This document shows positions 1 to 9,200 of a stretch of 64,000 nt of DNA, piece after piece. Source of the stretch: Bradyrhizobium barranii subsp. barranii (GTDB lineage: Bacteria > Pseudomonadota > Alphaproteobacteria > Rhizobiales > Xanthobacteraceae); assembly GCF_017565645.3 (NCBI RefSeq), contig NZ_CP086136.1, positions 1,626,001 to 1,690,000 on the forward strand, written 5' to 3'. Below the pieces are notes generated by a model. That model did not search any database. It saw only the letters and a list, made by a program, of their open reading frames with translations, and was not told the DNA's origin. Made by a program: the position numbers and the translations under genes. Within the stretch, counting starts at the first letter, position 1. Every line of letters starts with the position of its first letter.

Positions 1-2024
1 TTGAGGCAGGAGAAATCCTTGTTGCAGGACGAGAGATTGATCTGGCGCTTGCGACCGAACGGCGTCTCCCTCGGCTCGACACTGAGGCAGTTGGATTCGA
101 CCGAGCAGTCGCCGCAGCCTTCGCAGACGAGATCGTTGATATAGGCAAAGCGCCTTGGGTCGGCCATCTGTCCGCGTTTGCGCCGGCGACGCTTCTCGGT
201 GGCGCAGGTCTGTTGATAGATCAGGACAGAGACGCCGGAAATGTCTCGCAGCTCGCGCTGCACGGCGTCCATTTCCTCGCGAGGATGGATGGTCACGCCG
301 ATCGGCAGGTCTGCCGGCAAGAACTGCGCGGGATCGTCCGACACCAGCGCGATGCGCCCCACGCCTTCGGCGCGAACGCTGTGGGCGATAGCATGCACGC
401 TGATGGGACCGTCGACCGGCTGGCCGCCGGTCATCGCCACCGCATCGTTGAACAGGATCTTGTAGGTGATGTTGGCCCTGGCGGCGATCGCCTGCCGGAT
501 CGCCATCGAGCCGGAGTGATAGTAGGTGCCTTCACCGAGATTCTGGAACACGTGCTTGTGGCCGGTGAAGCGTGACGACGCCGCCCAGTTGACGCCTTCG
601 CCGCCCATCTGGATCAGCGAGGAGGTCTCGCGGTCCATCCAGCTCGCCATGAAATGGCAGCCGATGCCGGCCAGTGCCTTGGAGCCTTCCGGCACCTTCG
701 TCGACGTGTTGTGCGGACATCCGGAGCAGAAATACGGCGTGCGCGTCGCACCGCTGACGTTGATCGTGCGCGCGGCCTCGGGCATCAAGCCGGCCGCGCG
801 TGCGGCGAGATTGAGGCCTGGGAACATCGGATCGAGCCGGCGTGCGAGCACGCCAGCAAGCGCACGCGGCGACAATTCGCCGATCCAGGAGATCAGCCGC
901 GCCCCTCGCTCGTCGTGCTTGCCGACCATGCGCTCGGGCTTTGAGCCTGGATAGTCGTAAAAATATTCCTTGAACTGGCTCTCGATGATGCCGCGCTTTT
1001 CCTCGACCACGAGGATCTCGCGCTTGCCTTTCACGAAGTCCATCGCGTCGTGCAGCGCCAGCGGCCAGACCATGCCGACCTTGTAGACGTCGATGCCGAT
1101 GTTGCGGCAGGCCGCTTCATCGAGGCCCATCAGCCGCAGGGCCTCCATCAGGTCGAGATGCGCCTTGCCCGTCGTGACAATGCCGTAAGTGGCATTGGGA
1201 ATATCGTAGATGTGGCGATCGATCGGATTGGCTTTTGCAAAGGCGTAAACCGCGTGCTTCTTCGCCTCCAGCCGCTCCTCGATCTGGGGGCCCGGCAGGT
1301 CGGGCCAGCGATAGTGCAGTCCGCCCGGCGGCGGCGTGAAGTCAGGCGTCTGGAAGGCGCGCGGCGGGTGCAGCGCGACGGATGCACCTGACTCGACAAT
1401 CTCCGAGATCGCCTTGAAGCCGACCCACATGCCGGAGAAGCGGCTCAGCGCGTAGCCGTATTCGCCGAACTCGAGATATTCGCTGACGCTTGCGGGGTGC
1501 AGCGTCGGCATGAACCAGCTCATGAAGGCGACATCGGACTGATGCGGCATCGAGGAGGATACGCAGCCATGGTCGTCGCCGGCGACCACCAGCACGCCGC
1601 CACGCGGCGAGGAGCCATAGGCGTTGCCGTGCTTGAGGGCATCGCCGGAGCGATCGACGCCTGGGCCTTTGCCGTACCAGAGCCCGAACACGCCATCGAC
1701 TTCGCGATCTGCCTGCGTCTCGACCTGCTGCGAGCCGAGCACTGCCGTTGCCGCGAGGTCCTCGTTCACCGCAGGGAGAAATTCGATGCGATCCCGCTTG
1801 AGCCGCTCCTGGATGCGCCAGAGCTCGAGATCGACGCCGCCGAGCGGCGAGCCACGGTAGCCGGAGATGAAGCCGGCGGTGTTCAGCCCGGCGGCGCGGT
1901 CGCGCCGCGCCTGGTCGAGCGCGATGCGGACGATGGCCTGCGTGCCCGTGAGGAAGACACGGCCCTCTTCGCGGTCGTAGCGGTCTGAGAGCTCGTAGCT
2001 GTCGAGTGATGGAACGGCGTCCAT
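1..2024 (-). CDS. Indolepyruvate ferredoxin oxidoreductase family protein, 5' part (cut by window edge)
   Basis: Translating the minus strand from the ATG at 2022-2024 gives one open frame of 674 codons that runs off the window start, so the C-terminal part is missing. The N-terminal half carries the family signature ISGYRGSPLGG. Around residues 490-530 there is a thiamine-diphosphate site (GEGTYYHSGSMAIRQ, later FNDAVAMTGGQ). Near residue 633 a ferredoxin-like cluster begins (CEGCGDC, then CNKDFSC). This is the large single-chain form of the enzyme, which oxidatively decarboxylates aryl-pyruvates to aryl-acetyl-CoA in aromatic amino acid breakdown. It is divergent from an Lrp/AsnC regulator that probably controls it. 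Family assignment is firm; the exact 2-oxoacid is inferred from the family. Confidence 0.9.
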   Translation of the reverse strand, partial: MDAVPSLDSYELSDRYDREEGRVFLTGTQAIVRIALDQARRDRAAGLNTAGFISGYRGSPLGGVDLELWRIQERLKRDRIEFLPAVNEDLAATAVLGSQQVETQADREVDGVFGLWYGKGPGVDRSGDALKHGNAYGSSPRGGVLVVAGDDHGCVSSSMPHQSDVAFMSWFMPTLHPASVSEYLEFGEYGYALSRFSGMWVGFKAISEIVESGASVALHPPRAFQTPDFTPPPGGLHYRWPDLPGPQIEERLEAKKHAVYAFAKANPIDRHIYDIPNATYGIVTTGKAHLDLMEALRLMGLDEAACRNIGIDVYKVGMVWPLALHDAMDFVKGKREILVVEEKRGIIESQFKEYFYDYPGSKPERMVGKHDERGARLISWIGELSPRALAGVLARRLDPMFPGLNLAARAAGLMPEAARTINVSGATRTPYFCSGCPHNTSTKVPEGSKALAGIGCHFMASWMDRETSSLIQMGGEGVNWAASSRFTGHKHVFQNLGEGTYYHSGSMAIRQAIAARANITYKILFNDAVAMTGGQPVDGPISVHAIAHSVRAEGVGRIALVSDDPAQFLPADLPIGVTIHPREEMDAVQRELRDISGVSVLIYQQTCATEKRRRRKRGQMADPRRFAYINDLVCEGCGDCSVESNCLSVEPRETPFGRKRQINLSSCNKDFSCL

Positions 2025-2112
2025 GGCGGACCTCGTGCGGCATCCTGCCTGATGACGGAAGGGTATGCCGGGGAGGCTGGTAGGTCTTGCCTATTCACCC
2101 TGTCTTGATCGA

Positions 2113-2165
2113 TAATTCGGTAAAATTTTGCGGAAGATGGCATAATTCGGTAGAAGTTACCGAAT
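2113..2165. promoter_or_regulatory. Candidate Lrp/AsnC operator between divergent genes
   Basis: The ten bases TAATTCGGTA occur at 2113-2122 and again at 2143-2152, 30 bp apart, or about three helical turns. The second copy forms an inverted repeat with TACCGAAT at 2158-2165. The region lies between the start of the oxidoreductase gene and the regulator ATG at 2177. Helically phased, partly palindromic sites are typical of Lrp-family binding, so this is a plausible autoregulatory and divergent control site. The repeat is seen; its function is inferred. Confidence 0.5.
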
Positions 2166-2176
2166 CGGGGGCTTCC

Positions 2177-2632
2177 ATGATTGAAGAGCAGGACGCGCGG
2201 ATTCTCGCCCATCTCCAGACGGACGGCCGCGCCACCAACCAGCAGCTCGCCGACGAGGTCGGCATGTCCACCTCGGCGTGCTGGCGCCGGGTGCGTGCGC
2301 TGGAGGAGGCCGGCGTCATCCAGGGCTATGCCGCGCTGATCGCGCGCGAGCAGGCGGGCTTTGCGATGTCGGCCATCCTGCATGTCTCGCTGGAGCGGCA
2401 CGATGCCAAATTCGTCGACGAGTTCGTCGCGCGGGTGACCACGCGGCGCGAAGTGCTGGAGTGTTTCGCGACCACGGGCGACGCCGACTATCATTTGCGC
2501 GTCGTCGTGCAGGACATGGCGGCCTACAACAGGTTCCTCGACGAGTTCATGTTCCGCATTCCCGGCATCCGCTACGTCCGCAGCAACGTGGTGCTGAAGG
2601 AGATCAAGACGAGTGTGGCGCTGCCGTTTTGA
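2177..2632 (+). CDS. Lrp/AsnC family transcriptional regulator
   Basis: A 151-residue protein with an N-terminal winged helix (about residues 3-60, helix-turn-helix NQQLADEVGMSTSACWRRV) and a C-terminal RAM/AsnC ligand-sensing domain (about 65-145, including TTGDADYHLRVV). The open frame reaches back to 2087, but the family normally begins a few residues before the DARIL helix, which fits the ATG at 2177. The gene is divergent from the indolepyruvate oxidoreductase, and a phased repeat lies between them. It is probably a local sensor of an amino acid or of its 2-oxoacid. The ligand is unknown. Confidence 0.9.
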   Translation: MIEEQDARILAHLQTDGRATNQQLADEVGMSTSACWRRVRALEEAGVIQGYAALIAREQAGFAMSAILHVSLERHDAKFVDEFVARVTTRREVLECFATTGDADYHLRVVVQDMAAYNRFLDEFMFRIPGIRYVRSNVVLKEIKTSVALPF

Positions 2633-2650
2633 TTGCGCGGGAAGTGCCGT

Positions 2651-2752
2651 GGTGCCGTAGGGTGGGCAAAGGCGCGCTTGCGCCGTGCCCGCCATCTCGC
2701 CTCGATTTGCGAAGGTGGTGGGCACGCTTCGCTTTGCCCACCCTACGGCACC
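2651..2752. repeat. Extragenic inverted repeat between convergent genes
   Basis: TGCCGTAGGGTGGGCAAAG at 2653-2671 is matched by its exact reverse complement at 2732-2750, enclosing about 60 bp that is itself rich in partial matches (GTGGGCACGC). It fills the gap between the convergent Lrp regulator and FAH-family genes. Such GTGGGCAAAG palindromes are a common dispersed element in Bradyrhizobium genomes. It may also end transcription from both sides. Confidence 0.7.
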
Positions 2753-2756
2753 TCTA

Positions 2757-3542
2757 CTACCGCTGCTCCCGCACAAACCTGTTCCGCAATGTCCCCACGC
2801 CCGTGATGTCGATCTCCACCACGTCGCCGTGCCCGATGTCAGGCGAGGCGCCGTCCGTGCCCATCCAGATCACGTCGCCGGGCCACAGCGTGAAGTACTT
2901 GGTCAGCTCGACCAGGAACGGCACCACGCCGAAGATCATGTCGTTGGTGTAGAAGCGGTTGGTCTCCTTGCCGTTGACCCGGACGACGGTTTCCATTTTC
3001 GCCAGATTGGCCTCGGTTTCGATCCACGGGCCCATCGGCTTGAACGTGTCGGCGTTCTTCGAGCGCCACAGGCTGCGGTCGGCCTTCTGCCAGCTGCGTT
3101 CGCTGACGTCGTTGCCGATGGTGTAGCCGAACACGCAATCCATCGCATTCTGCTTGGTGAGATGCTTCACCTTCTTGCCGATCACGACGACGAGCTCGCC
3201 TTCATAGTGGATCTTGTCCGTCGCAAAGGACGGGATCACGACGTCCTCGTCATGCGCGATCAGCGCGTTCTGGGCGCGGTAGCCGATCTCGGGTCTATCA
3301 GGGACGGCCGGCACCTCGCCGCGCTTGTCGGCGGCTTCCTTCAGGTGCTTCAGATAGTTCAAGCCGACGCAATAGAAGGTGCGCGGGATCAGCGGCAGCT
3401 CGATCCGAACCTGCGCCAGCGGATGCGTGCGCGAGGTGCGCTGCCATTCGCCAAAGGGATCGCCGTCGACCGCGATCACCTGGTCGCCCTCGACAATTCC
3501 CCAGGAGGTCTTGTCCGAGACAGTGAATTTCAGCCAGCGCAT
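2757..3542 (-). CDS. Fumarylacetoacetate hydrolase (FAH) family protein
   Basis: A 261-residue protein with the FAH fold. The metal-binding carboxylates expected in this family are at E114 and E116 (HYEGELVVVIG) and D145 (GNDVSERSWQ), and the C-terminal LWPGDVIWMGT and GVGTLRN segments are conserved. Members hydrolyse or isomerise 1,3-dioxo or 2-oxo-enoic acids at the end of aromatic or heterocycle breakdown. It is the last gene of an operon, 15 bp after the flavin monooxygenase. Its substrate cannot be read from the sequence; an acylpyruvase or a hydratase/isomerase role is equally possible. Confidence 0.88.
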   Translation of the reverse strand: MRWLKFTVSDKTSWGIVEGDQVIAVDGDPFGEWQRTSRTHPLAQVRIELPLIPRTFYCVGLNYLKHLKEAADKRGEVPAVPDRPEIGYRAQNALIAHDEDVVIPSFATDKIHYEGELVVVIGKKVKHLTKQNAMDCVFGYTIGNDVSERSWQKADRSLWRSKNADTFKPMGPWIETEANLAKMETVVRVNGKETNRFYTNDMIFGVVPFLVELTKYFTLWPGDVIWMGTDGASPDIGHGDVVEIDITGVGTLRNRFVREQR

Positions 3543-3557
3543 GCTCTGTCCTCGTTG

Positions 3558-4925
3558 TTATTCCGCGGCATCGCGCGGCTGCACCTTCCAGGCGCCGGCC
3601 GTGGGCCGCTTCAGCCCGAGATTTTCGCGGAGTGTCTTGCCCCGATACTCCTTCTGGAACAAGCCGCGCCGTTGTAGCTCCGGCACGACGTGTTGCACGA
3701 AGTCCGCATAGGAGCCGGGCACATAGGTCGCGGCGATGACAAAGCCGTCGCAGCCACGCTCGACGAACATCTCTTCCAGCCTGTCCGCGATCTCCTTGGG
3801 ACCGCCGACCATGGCGTCGTGGACCTGGCCGCGGCCGGAGAAGGTGACGAAGTCGCGCGCGCTCGGATTGCTCTTGCCGGAATTCTTCAGCACGCCGTCG
3901 CGGAGGCCCAGAATGCCCTGCATGCTCTTCAGATCGTCCGTCGTCAACGGCTCGTCGAGGTCCTTGGAGGCGAAGTCGTAATTGAGCGCTTCGGCAAGCA
4001 GCGACAGCGCGTCGATCTCGAGCGGCAGCTTGTTGATCAGCGCCATCTTGTCCTCGGCCTCCGCCTTGGTCGCGGCGCAGACCGGCGTCGTCAAATTGCA
4101 AAGGCGCATCTGATCGGGATCGCGGCCAGCCTTGGCTGCCTCGTTTCGAACGGCGGCATAACCTTCCTTGGCACCAGCGAGATTGCGCGCAGCCGTGAAG
4201 ATCACCTCGCCCCAATGGCCGGCAAAGCGTTGGCCGCGGCCGGATGCGCCGGCCTGGATGATGACGGGATGGCCCTGGTCCGAGCGCGGCACGGTGAAGG
4301 GGCCACGGGACTTGAAGGCCGCCCCCTTGTGATCGAGCCGCTTCACCTTGGCCGGATCGGCAAAGCGGCCGCTCTTCTTGTCCATGATGAGCGCGCCGTC
4401 TTCCCAGGTGTCCCAATGCCCGAGCACGACCTCCATGAATTCGTCGGCGCGGTCGTAGCGCGAATCATTTTCGGGATGGGAGTCGCGGCCCATGTTGAGG
4501 GCCTCGCCGTCATTGAGCGAGGTGACGACGTTCCAGCCCGCGCGCCCGCCGGACATCAAATCGAGGGTCGCGAAACGGCGGGCAACGTCGAACGGCTCGT
4601 AATAGGTGGTCGAGCAAGTGGCGCCGAGGCCGAGCTTGTCGGTGACCATGCCCATCGTGGTCAGCACGATCAGCGGATCCATCTTCACGCAGCGGATGCC
4701 GTATTCGACGGTGTGGGCATGATCGTTGCCGTAACGGTCGGGCATCGCCAGCCGATCGTCGAAGAACGCCATGTGGAACTTGCCGGCTTCGAGGATTTTC
4801 GCGATCTCTTGATAATAGTCCGCCGACATCGAATCGTCGCGCGAGTCCGGATGCCGCCACGAGCTCGGCAAATTCGTGCAGTTCTGCGCCTGGAGGAAGC
4901 CGACCAGTACCATCTGCCGCGTCAT
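3558..4925 (-). CDS. LLM-class flavin-dependent monooxygenase (NtaA/SnaA/DszA type)
   Basis: A 455-residue protein of the bacterial luciferase-like superfamily, in the long NtaA/SnaA/SoxA branch. Typical segments are the N-terminal FFDDRLAMPDRYG, the flavin-contacting TCSTTYYEP, SGGRAGWNVVTS, and the phosphate-binding IIQAGASGRGQ. Members use FMNH2 from a separate reductase to oxygenate small organic substrates. The start is the ATG at 4923-4925, preceded by GGGAG; the frame extends 30 codons further but without family similarity. It lies between the Ldh-family gene (19 bp upstream) and the FAH gene (15 bp downstream), so all three are likely cotranscribed. No flavin reductase gene is nearby. 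Confidence 0.9.
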   Translation of the reverse strand: MTRQMVLVGFLQAQNCTNLPSSWRHPDSRDDSMSADYYQEIAKILEAGKFHMAFFDDRLAMPDRYGNDHAHTVEYGIRCVKMDPLIVLTTMGMVTDKLGLGATCSTTYYEPFDVARRFATLDLMSGGRAGWNVVTSLNDGEALNMGRDSHPENDSRYDRADEFMEVVLGHWDTWEDGALIMDKKSGRFADPAKVKRLDHKGAAFKSRGPFTVPRSDQGHPVIIQAGASGRGQRFAGHWGEVIFTAARNLAGAKEGYAAVRNEAAKAGRDPDQMRLCNLTTPVCAATKAEAEDKMALINKLPLEIDALSLLAEALNYDFASKDLDEPLTTDDLKSMQGILGLRDGVLKNSGKSNPSARDFVTFSGRGQVHDAMVGGPKEIADRLEEMFVERGCDGFVIAATYVPGSYADFVQHVVPELQRRGLFQKEYRGKTLRENLGLKRPTAGAWKVQPRDAAE

Positions 4926-4944
4926 ACTGTTCTCCCAAATTCCG

Positions 4945-5997
4945 TCAGGCCAGATCGAGGACGGTATCGAGCCGGTACTCGCCCGCCAGCGCGCGCAGTT
5001 TTTCCCAGGTCGCATCCTCGATCTCGATGCCGTCGCGCAAGCGTTGCTGCTCGCGCAACCCCTCGATCTCGCCGGGATAGTACACGCCCTTGCTCCCTTC
5101 GGAGGGTGGCGTCGATTTCAGATAGCGCGCGAATTCGGCGACCTCGCGCTTGAAATCCTTCAGCGGACGGAACGCGGCGACGTTGAACACCGCCATGAAG
5201 CATCCGTCATTGTGACGGCCGGTCGGTTCGACGCCGAAGCCGAGACCGGTCAGCAGGCCGCACAGCACCTCGACCATGGCGGCGAGGCCGCTGCCCTTGT
5301 AGCCCTCGGTGCCGCCGAGCGGCAGCAGCGCGCCGCCCTTGCGATATTGCGTGGGGTCGGTGGTGTGCCGTCCCTCGGCATCGATGATCCACCCGGTCGG
5401 AATCTCCTCGCCGCGGGCGACCGCGAGCTGGATCTTGCCGGCCGCAACCGCCGAGGTTGCCATGTCCAGATAGAACGGCGCGTCGAGATCGGACGGCACC
5501 GCGATCGAGATCGGGTTGGTGCCGAGCCGCGCCTCCTTGCCCCCGAACGGCGCCACGTGCTTCGGCGAGCGGCCGGAATCCGCCGTCGCAATCCCGATCA
5601 TGTCTTCGCGCATCGCCATCAGAGGATAGGCGGCGAGGCGGCCGACATGGCTTTGCCGGAATACGGTGCAGGCGGCAACGTTCGCCGTCTTCGCCTTCTC
5701 GATCGTCAGCGCCATCGCCTTGGCGTTGACGTGGAAGCCGAACCCCCACTGGCCGTCGATCACGGTCGTGGTCGGCGATTCCTGGACGATGGTCCATTTG
5801 GCGCCGGGCACGATGTGGCCGGCCTTGATGCGGTCGATGTAGGTCGGAACCGCGATCACGCCGTGGGAGTCGTGACCGGCGAGGTTGGCGTTGACGCAGC
5901 CCGTGGCCACCGCATCGGCCTCTTCGTCGGAAGCTCCGGCGGCGCGGAGCAGCGCGGCGCTGATGAGCGTGAGGCGGTCGGCCTTGACGATGGGCAT
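4945..5997 (-). CDS. Ldh family (malate/L-lactate/ureidoglycolate-type) NAD(P)-dependent oxidoreductase
   Basis: A 350-residue protein of the LDH2/MDH2 family, which is unrelated to classical Rossmann lactate dehydrogenases. The conserved active-site segment GHDSHGV is near residue 41, and RQSHVGRLAAYPL and GTNPISIAVPS follow. These enzymes interconvert 2-hydroxy acids and 2-oxo acids. The ATG at 5995-5997 has a GAGGGAA ribosome site; the frame extends 19 codons further without support. It is the first gene of an operon with a flavin monooxygenase and a FAH hydrolase, suggesting a hydroxy-acid intermediate in a catabolic route. Substrate unknown. Confidence 0.88.
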   Translation of the reverse strand: MPIVKADRLTLISAALLRAAGASDEEADAVATGCVNANLAGHDSHGVIAVPTYIDRIKAGHIVPGAKWTIVQESPTTTVIDGQWGFGFHVNAKAMALTIEKAKTANVAACTVFRQSHVGRLAAYPLMAMREDMIGIATADSGRSPKHVAPFGGKEARLGTNPISIAVPSDLDAPFYLDMATSAVAAGKIQLAVARGEEIPTGWIIDAEGRHTTDPTQYRKGGALLPLGGTEGYKGSGLAAMVEVLCGLLTGLGFGVEPTGRHNDGCFMAVFNVAAFRPLKDFKREVAEFARYLKSTPPSEGSKGVYYPGEIEGLREQQRLRDGIEIEDATWEKLRALAGEYRLDTVLDLA

Positions 5998-6292
5998 GGT
6001 GTTCCCTCGGTATTGTGCCCTTAACGGGCTGCTTGTTGGGAGCCATCGTCTCAAAGCGTGGGAGCGATATCAATCTCCCGTAAACCAATACAGGGCTGCA
6101 AATTCGTGACGAGAGCGCGCCTTTGGCCGGAGAATCCTCCCGTGCGGCGGCATTCCCGACAGTTTGGCGCCGGCCGTTCGCAGCTCGTTCACTTTGATCG
6201 AGGGTTTGCAGCGCGCAATAACGACCACTTAGGCCGTCGCCGTTCATAAAGCACCCGGGAGAATTAGGCAGAAATGCCCGGGAGCTGAGACC
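5998..6292. other. Divergent intergenic region
   Basis: About 295 bp separate the catabolic operon (leftward) from the sensor gene (rightward). It must hold both promoters. I see no clear palindrome or recognisable operator in it. The only obvious signal is a GGGAG ribosome site just before the GTG at 6293. Confidence 0.4.
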
Positions 6293-9200
6293 GTGCAGAC
6301 GACCCTCGCGCGCACCTTTGCAGCGTTGAGCGCCATCAACGAAGCGATCCTTTACGCGAAATCGCCGGACGAGCTGTACCAGAAGGTCTGCGACGCCGGG
6401 TTTTCGAGCGGAGACTTTTTGGCCGTTGCGGTTTTCCTGGTGGGGCCGGATGGCCGGCGGCTGTGCTTTGCGGCCGGTTGCGGCGATGACGTTGCGCGGC
6501 TGCGTTCGCTCGAGATCACGACTGACTCCGTCACGCCCGAGGGAGCGGGTGTCGGCGGCGAAGCCTTTCGCAATCAGAAGCTGAGCATCAGCAACGATTA
6601 CCTGAATGATCCTCGCTCGCTGGCGTGGCGCGAGGGCGCAGCCAAGGCCCACATCGGCGCGGCGGCTGCGCTGCCGCTGCTCTGCAACGGCAAGAGCGTC
6701 GGCGTGCTGTATGTGACCCGCAGGGAAGCCGGCTCGCTGAACGAGCAGATGGTGTCGCTGTTCGAGCGCATGTCGGCCAACATCTCCTATGCGCTGGACA
6801 ATTTCGCGCGCGAGACCGCGCGGCAGACCAGCGAGCTTGCGACGCGGCGGCTCAACCGCATGTTTGGCGCGCTCAGCGCGACCAACGAAGCCATCCTGCG
6901 TGCGAAGACCGAGCGGGAATTGTATCAGCTCGTGTGCGACGCCTCGGTGCACGGCGGCAAGTCGCTAGCGACCTTCGTTCTCCTGAAGGAGCCGGACTCG
7001 CATTGGCTGAAGCCTGTCGCCGGCACCGGCGAGAATCTGGAGATCGTGGCCCGGACCCACTACTCCGTCGACCCCGAGAATCCCTATGGTCGCGGCATTT
7101 CCGGCGAGGTGTTTCGAACCCAGAAGCCCCATGTCGAACGCGATCTCGCGCGTCGCACCAGGGGAACGCCGTGGGAGCAGGCCAATCTCAACACGGGTGT
7201 TGCCGCCTGCATCGCGGCCCCCCTGATCCGGAACGGCGAGAGCATCGGCGTCATCCTGTCCTTCCTCAGCAAGTCCTGGGCGAAGGACGAGGGGGTCGTC
7301 GCACTCATGCTGCGCATTGCCGAGAACGTCTGCTTCGCGATCGACAATTTCGACCGGGAGGCCGAGAAGGCGCGGATCGCCGAGGAGGAAGACCGCCTGG
7401 CGCGCATGTACGCGGCGCTGAGCGCGACCAATGAGGCGATCCTGCGCGCACGCTCGCGGGCCGAGCTGTTCGACCTCGTTTGCGAAGCGACGGCGAAAGG
7501 CGCCAAGTTCACCTCGGCCAACATCGCGCTCGTCGATCGCGATGCCGAGCTGCTTCGCGTCGTTGCTTGCTACGGGCCGAACGCGGATATGGTCCGAAAT
7601 TTCAAATTCTCCACGTCCGACCAGGTGCCTGAAGGCCGAGGGCTGACGGGAACCGCTTTCCGCACGCGCCAGCCTTGCATCAGCAATGATGTGCAGTCCG
7701 ACGACCGGATCGCGCCCTGGGCGGCCAACGCTCGTCGGAACGGCATCGGCTCCTCCGCGGCGCTGCCGCTGTTCAATGGCGACAGCGTCGAAGGCGTCTT
7801 CCTCTTCAACTCGCCGGAACGCGGCACGTTCACGCCCGAATTCGTCGAGCTGCTGCAACGGCTCCAGGCCAATGTCGCCTTCGCGCTCGAGAACTTCGAT
7901 CGCGCCGACGAGAAGGCGAAGGCCGAGATGCAGCGCAACCGTCTTCGGGGCATGTTGGAGGCGCTGAGCGCGACCAACGAAGCGATCATGCGCGTGAAGT
8001 CCCGCGCCGAGTTGTTCGAAGCCGTGTGCGAGGCCGCCGTGCTCGGCGGCACGTTCACGTCTGCCACCATCGCCCTGGTCGATCCGACGGGGCGCTATCT
8101 CGACATCGCCGTCACCAAGGGCGAGTGCCGCAGTCACGTCGAGAACTGGCGGTTCGCGACGTCCGCCGATGAGCCCGAAGGACGCGGGCTCGCCGGCACC
8201 GCATTTCGCACCAAGGCCCCCTGCGTCGCGAACGAGCTCCTCACGGACGTTCGTGCGACGCATTGGCGTCGAATCGCGCGGGATCAAGGGACGAAATCCG
8301 GCGGCTGCTTCCCGCTGCTGAAGAACGGCACCAATGCCGTCGGCGTCCTTCTGTTCCTTTCGCCGGACGAAGGCACCTTCACGCCCGACCTCATCCAGTT
8401 GCTGGGGCGCCTCGCGGAGAACGTCTCTTTTGCGCTCGACAATTTCGCCCGGGCCGAGGAGCGGTCACGGGCCGAGGCGCAGAAGGAGCGCCTGACGCGC
8501 ATGTTCGCCGCGCTGAGCGCCACCAATGAGGCGATCGTGCGGGCCAAGTCCCGCACCGAGCTGTTCGAGCTGGTGTGTCAGGCCGCGTCCACCGGCGGCA
8601 AGTTCACCTCGACGACCATTGCGCTCGCCAAGGCCGACAGCGACCAGCTCGCGATCGTCGCGGCCGCAGGGCCGTCCGCCGAGACCACGAGGAATGTTCG
8701 TCTCTCCATCGACGCCGACCGGCCCGAGGGGCGCGGCATGAGCGGCACCGCGTTCCGCACCCGGCAGCCCTGTGTCAGCAACGACTATGTCAACGACAGC
8801 CGTGTGAGCGCTTTCCATGCCGTCCTGCAAGGTGACGGCACGCGCTCGGGCGCGGCGTTCCCGCTGATCACGCACGGCCAGCCCGTCGGCGTCATGATCT
8901 ACATGTCGACCGAGCAGGAGACTTTCACGGCCGAGTTCGTCGAGCTGTTGCAGCGCCTCGCCGACAACGTCTCCTTCGCGATGGAGAATTTCGATCGCGC
9001 CGACGAGAAGAACGAGGCCGACGAGCGGATCGAATACCTCGCCTCGCATGACAGCCTGACCGACCTGCCGAACCGCGAGACCTTCAACGGGCTGTTGCGG
9101 GAGGCGATCGACGAAGCTCAGCGCCACGATCATCGTTTCGCGGTGTTGTTCATCGATCTCGACCGCTTCAAGGTCATCAACGATTCGCTCGGCCATGAGG

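Noticed and set aside
1342..2043. 233-codon minus-strand frame starting near the indolepyruvate oxidoreductase
   Set aside because: It is out of frame with the oxidoreductase, which has continuous family motifs; the frame is an Arg/Pro/Ala-rich shadow.
3690..5153. 487-codon open frame on the plus strand
   Set aside because: It lies antisense to the flavin monooxygenase, whose family motifs are clear. Its composition (Arg, His, Ala, Gly rich, no motif) is the usual GC-driven shadow.
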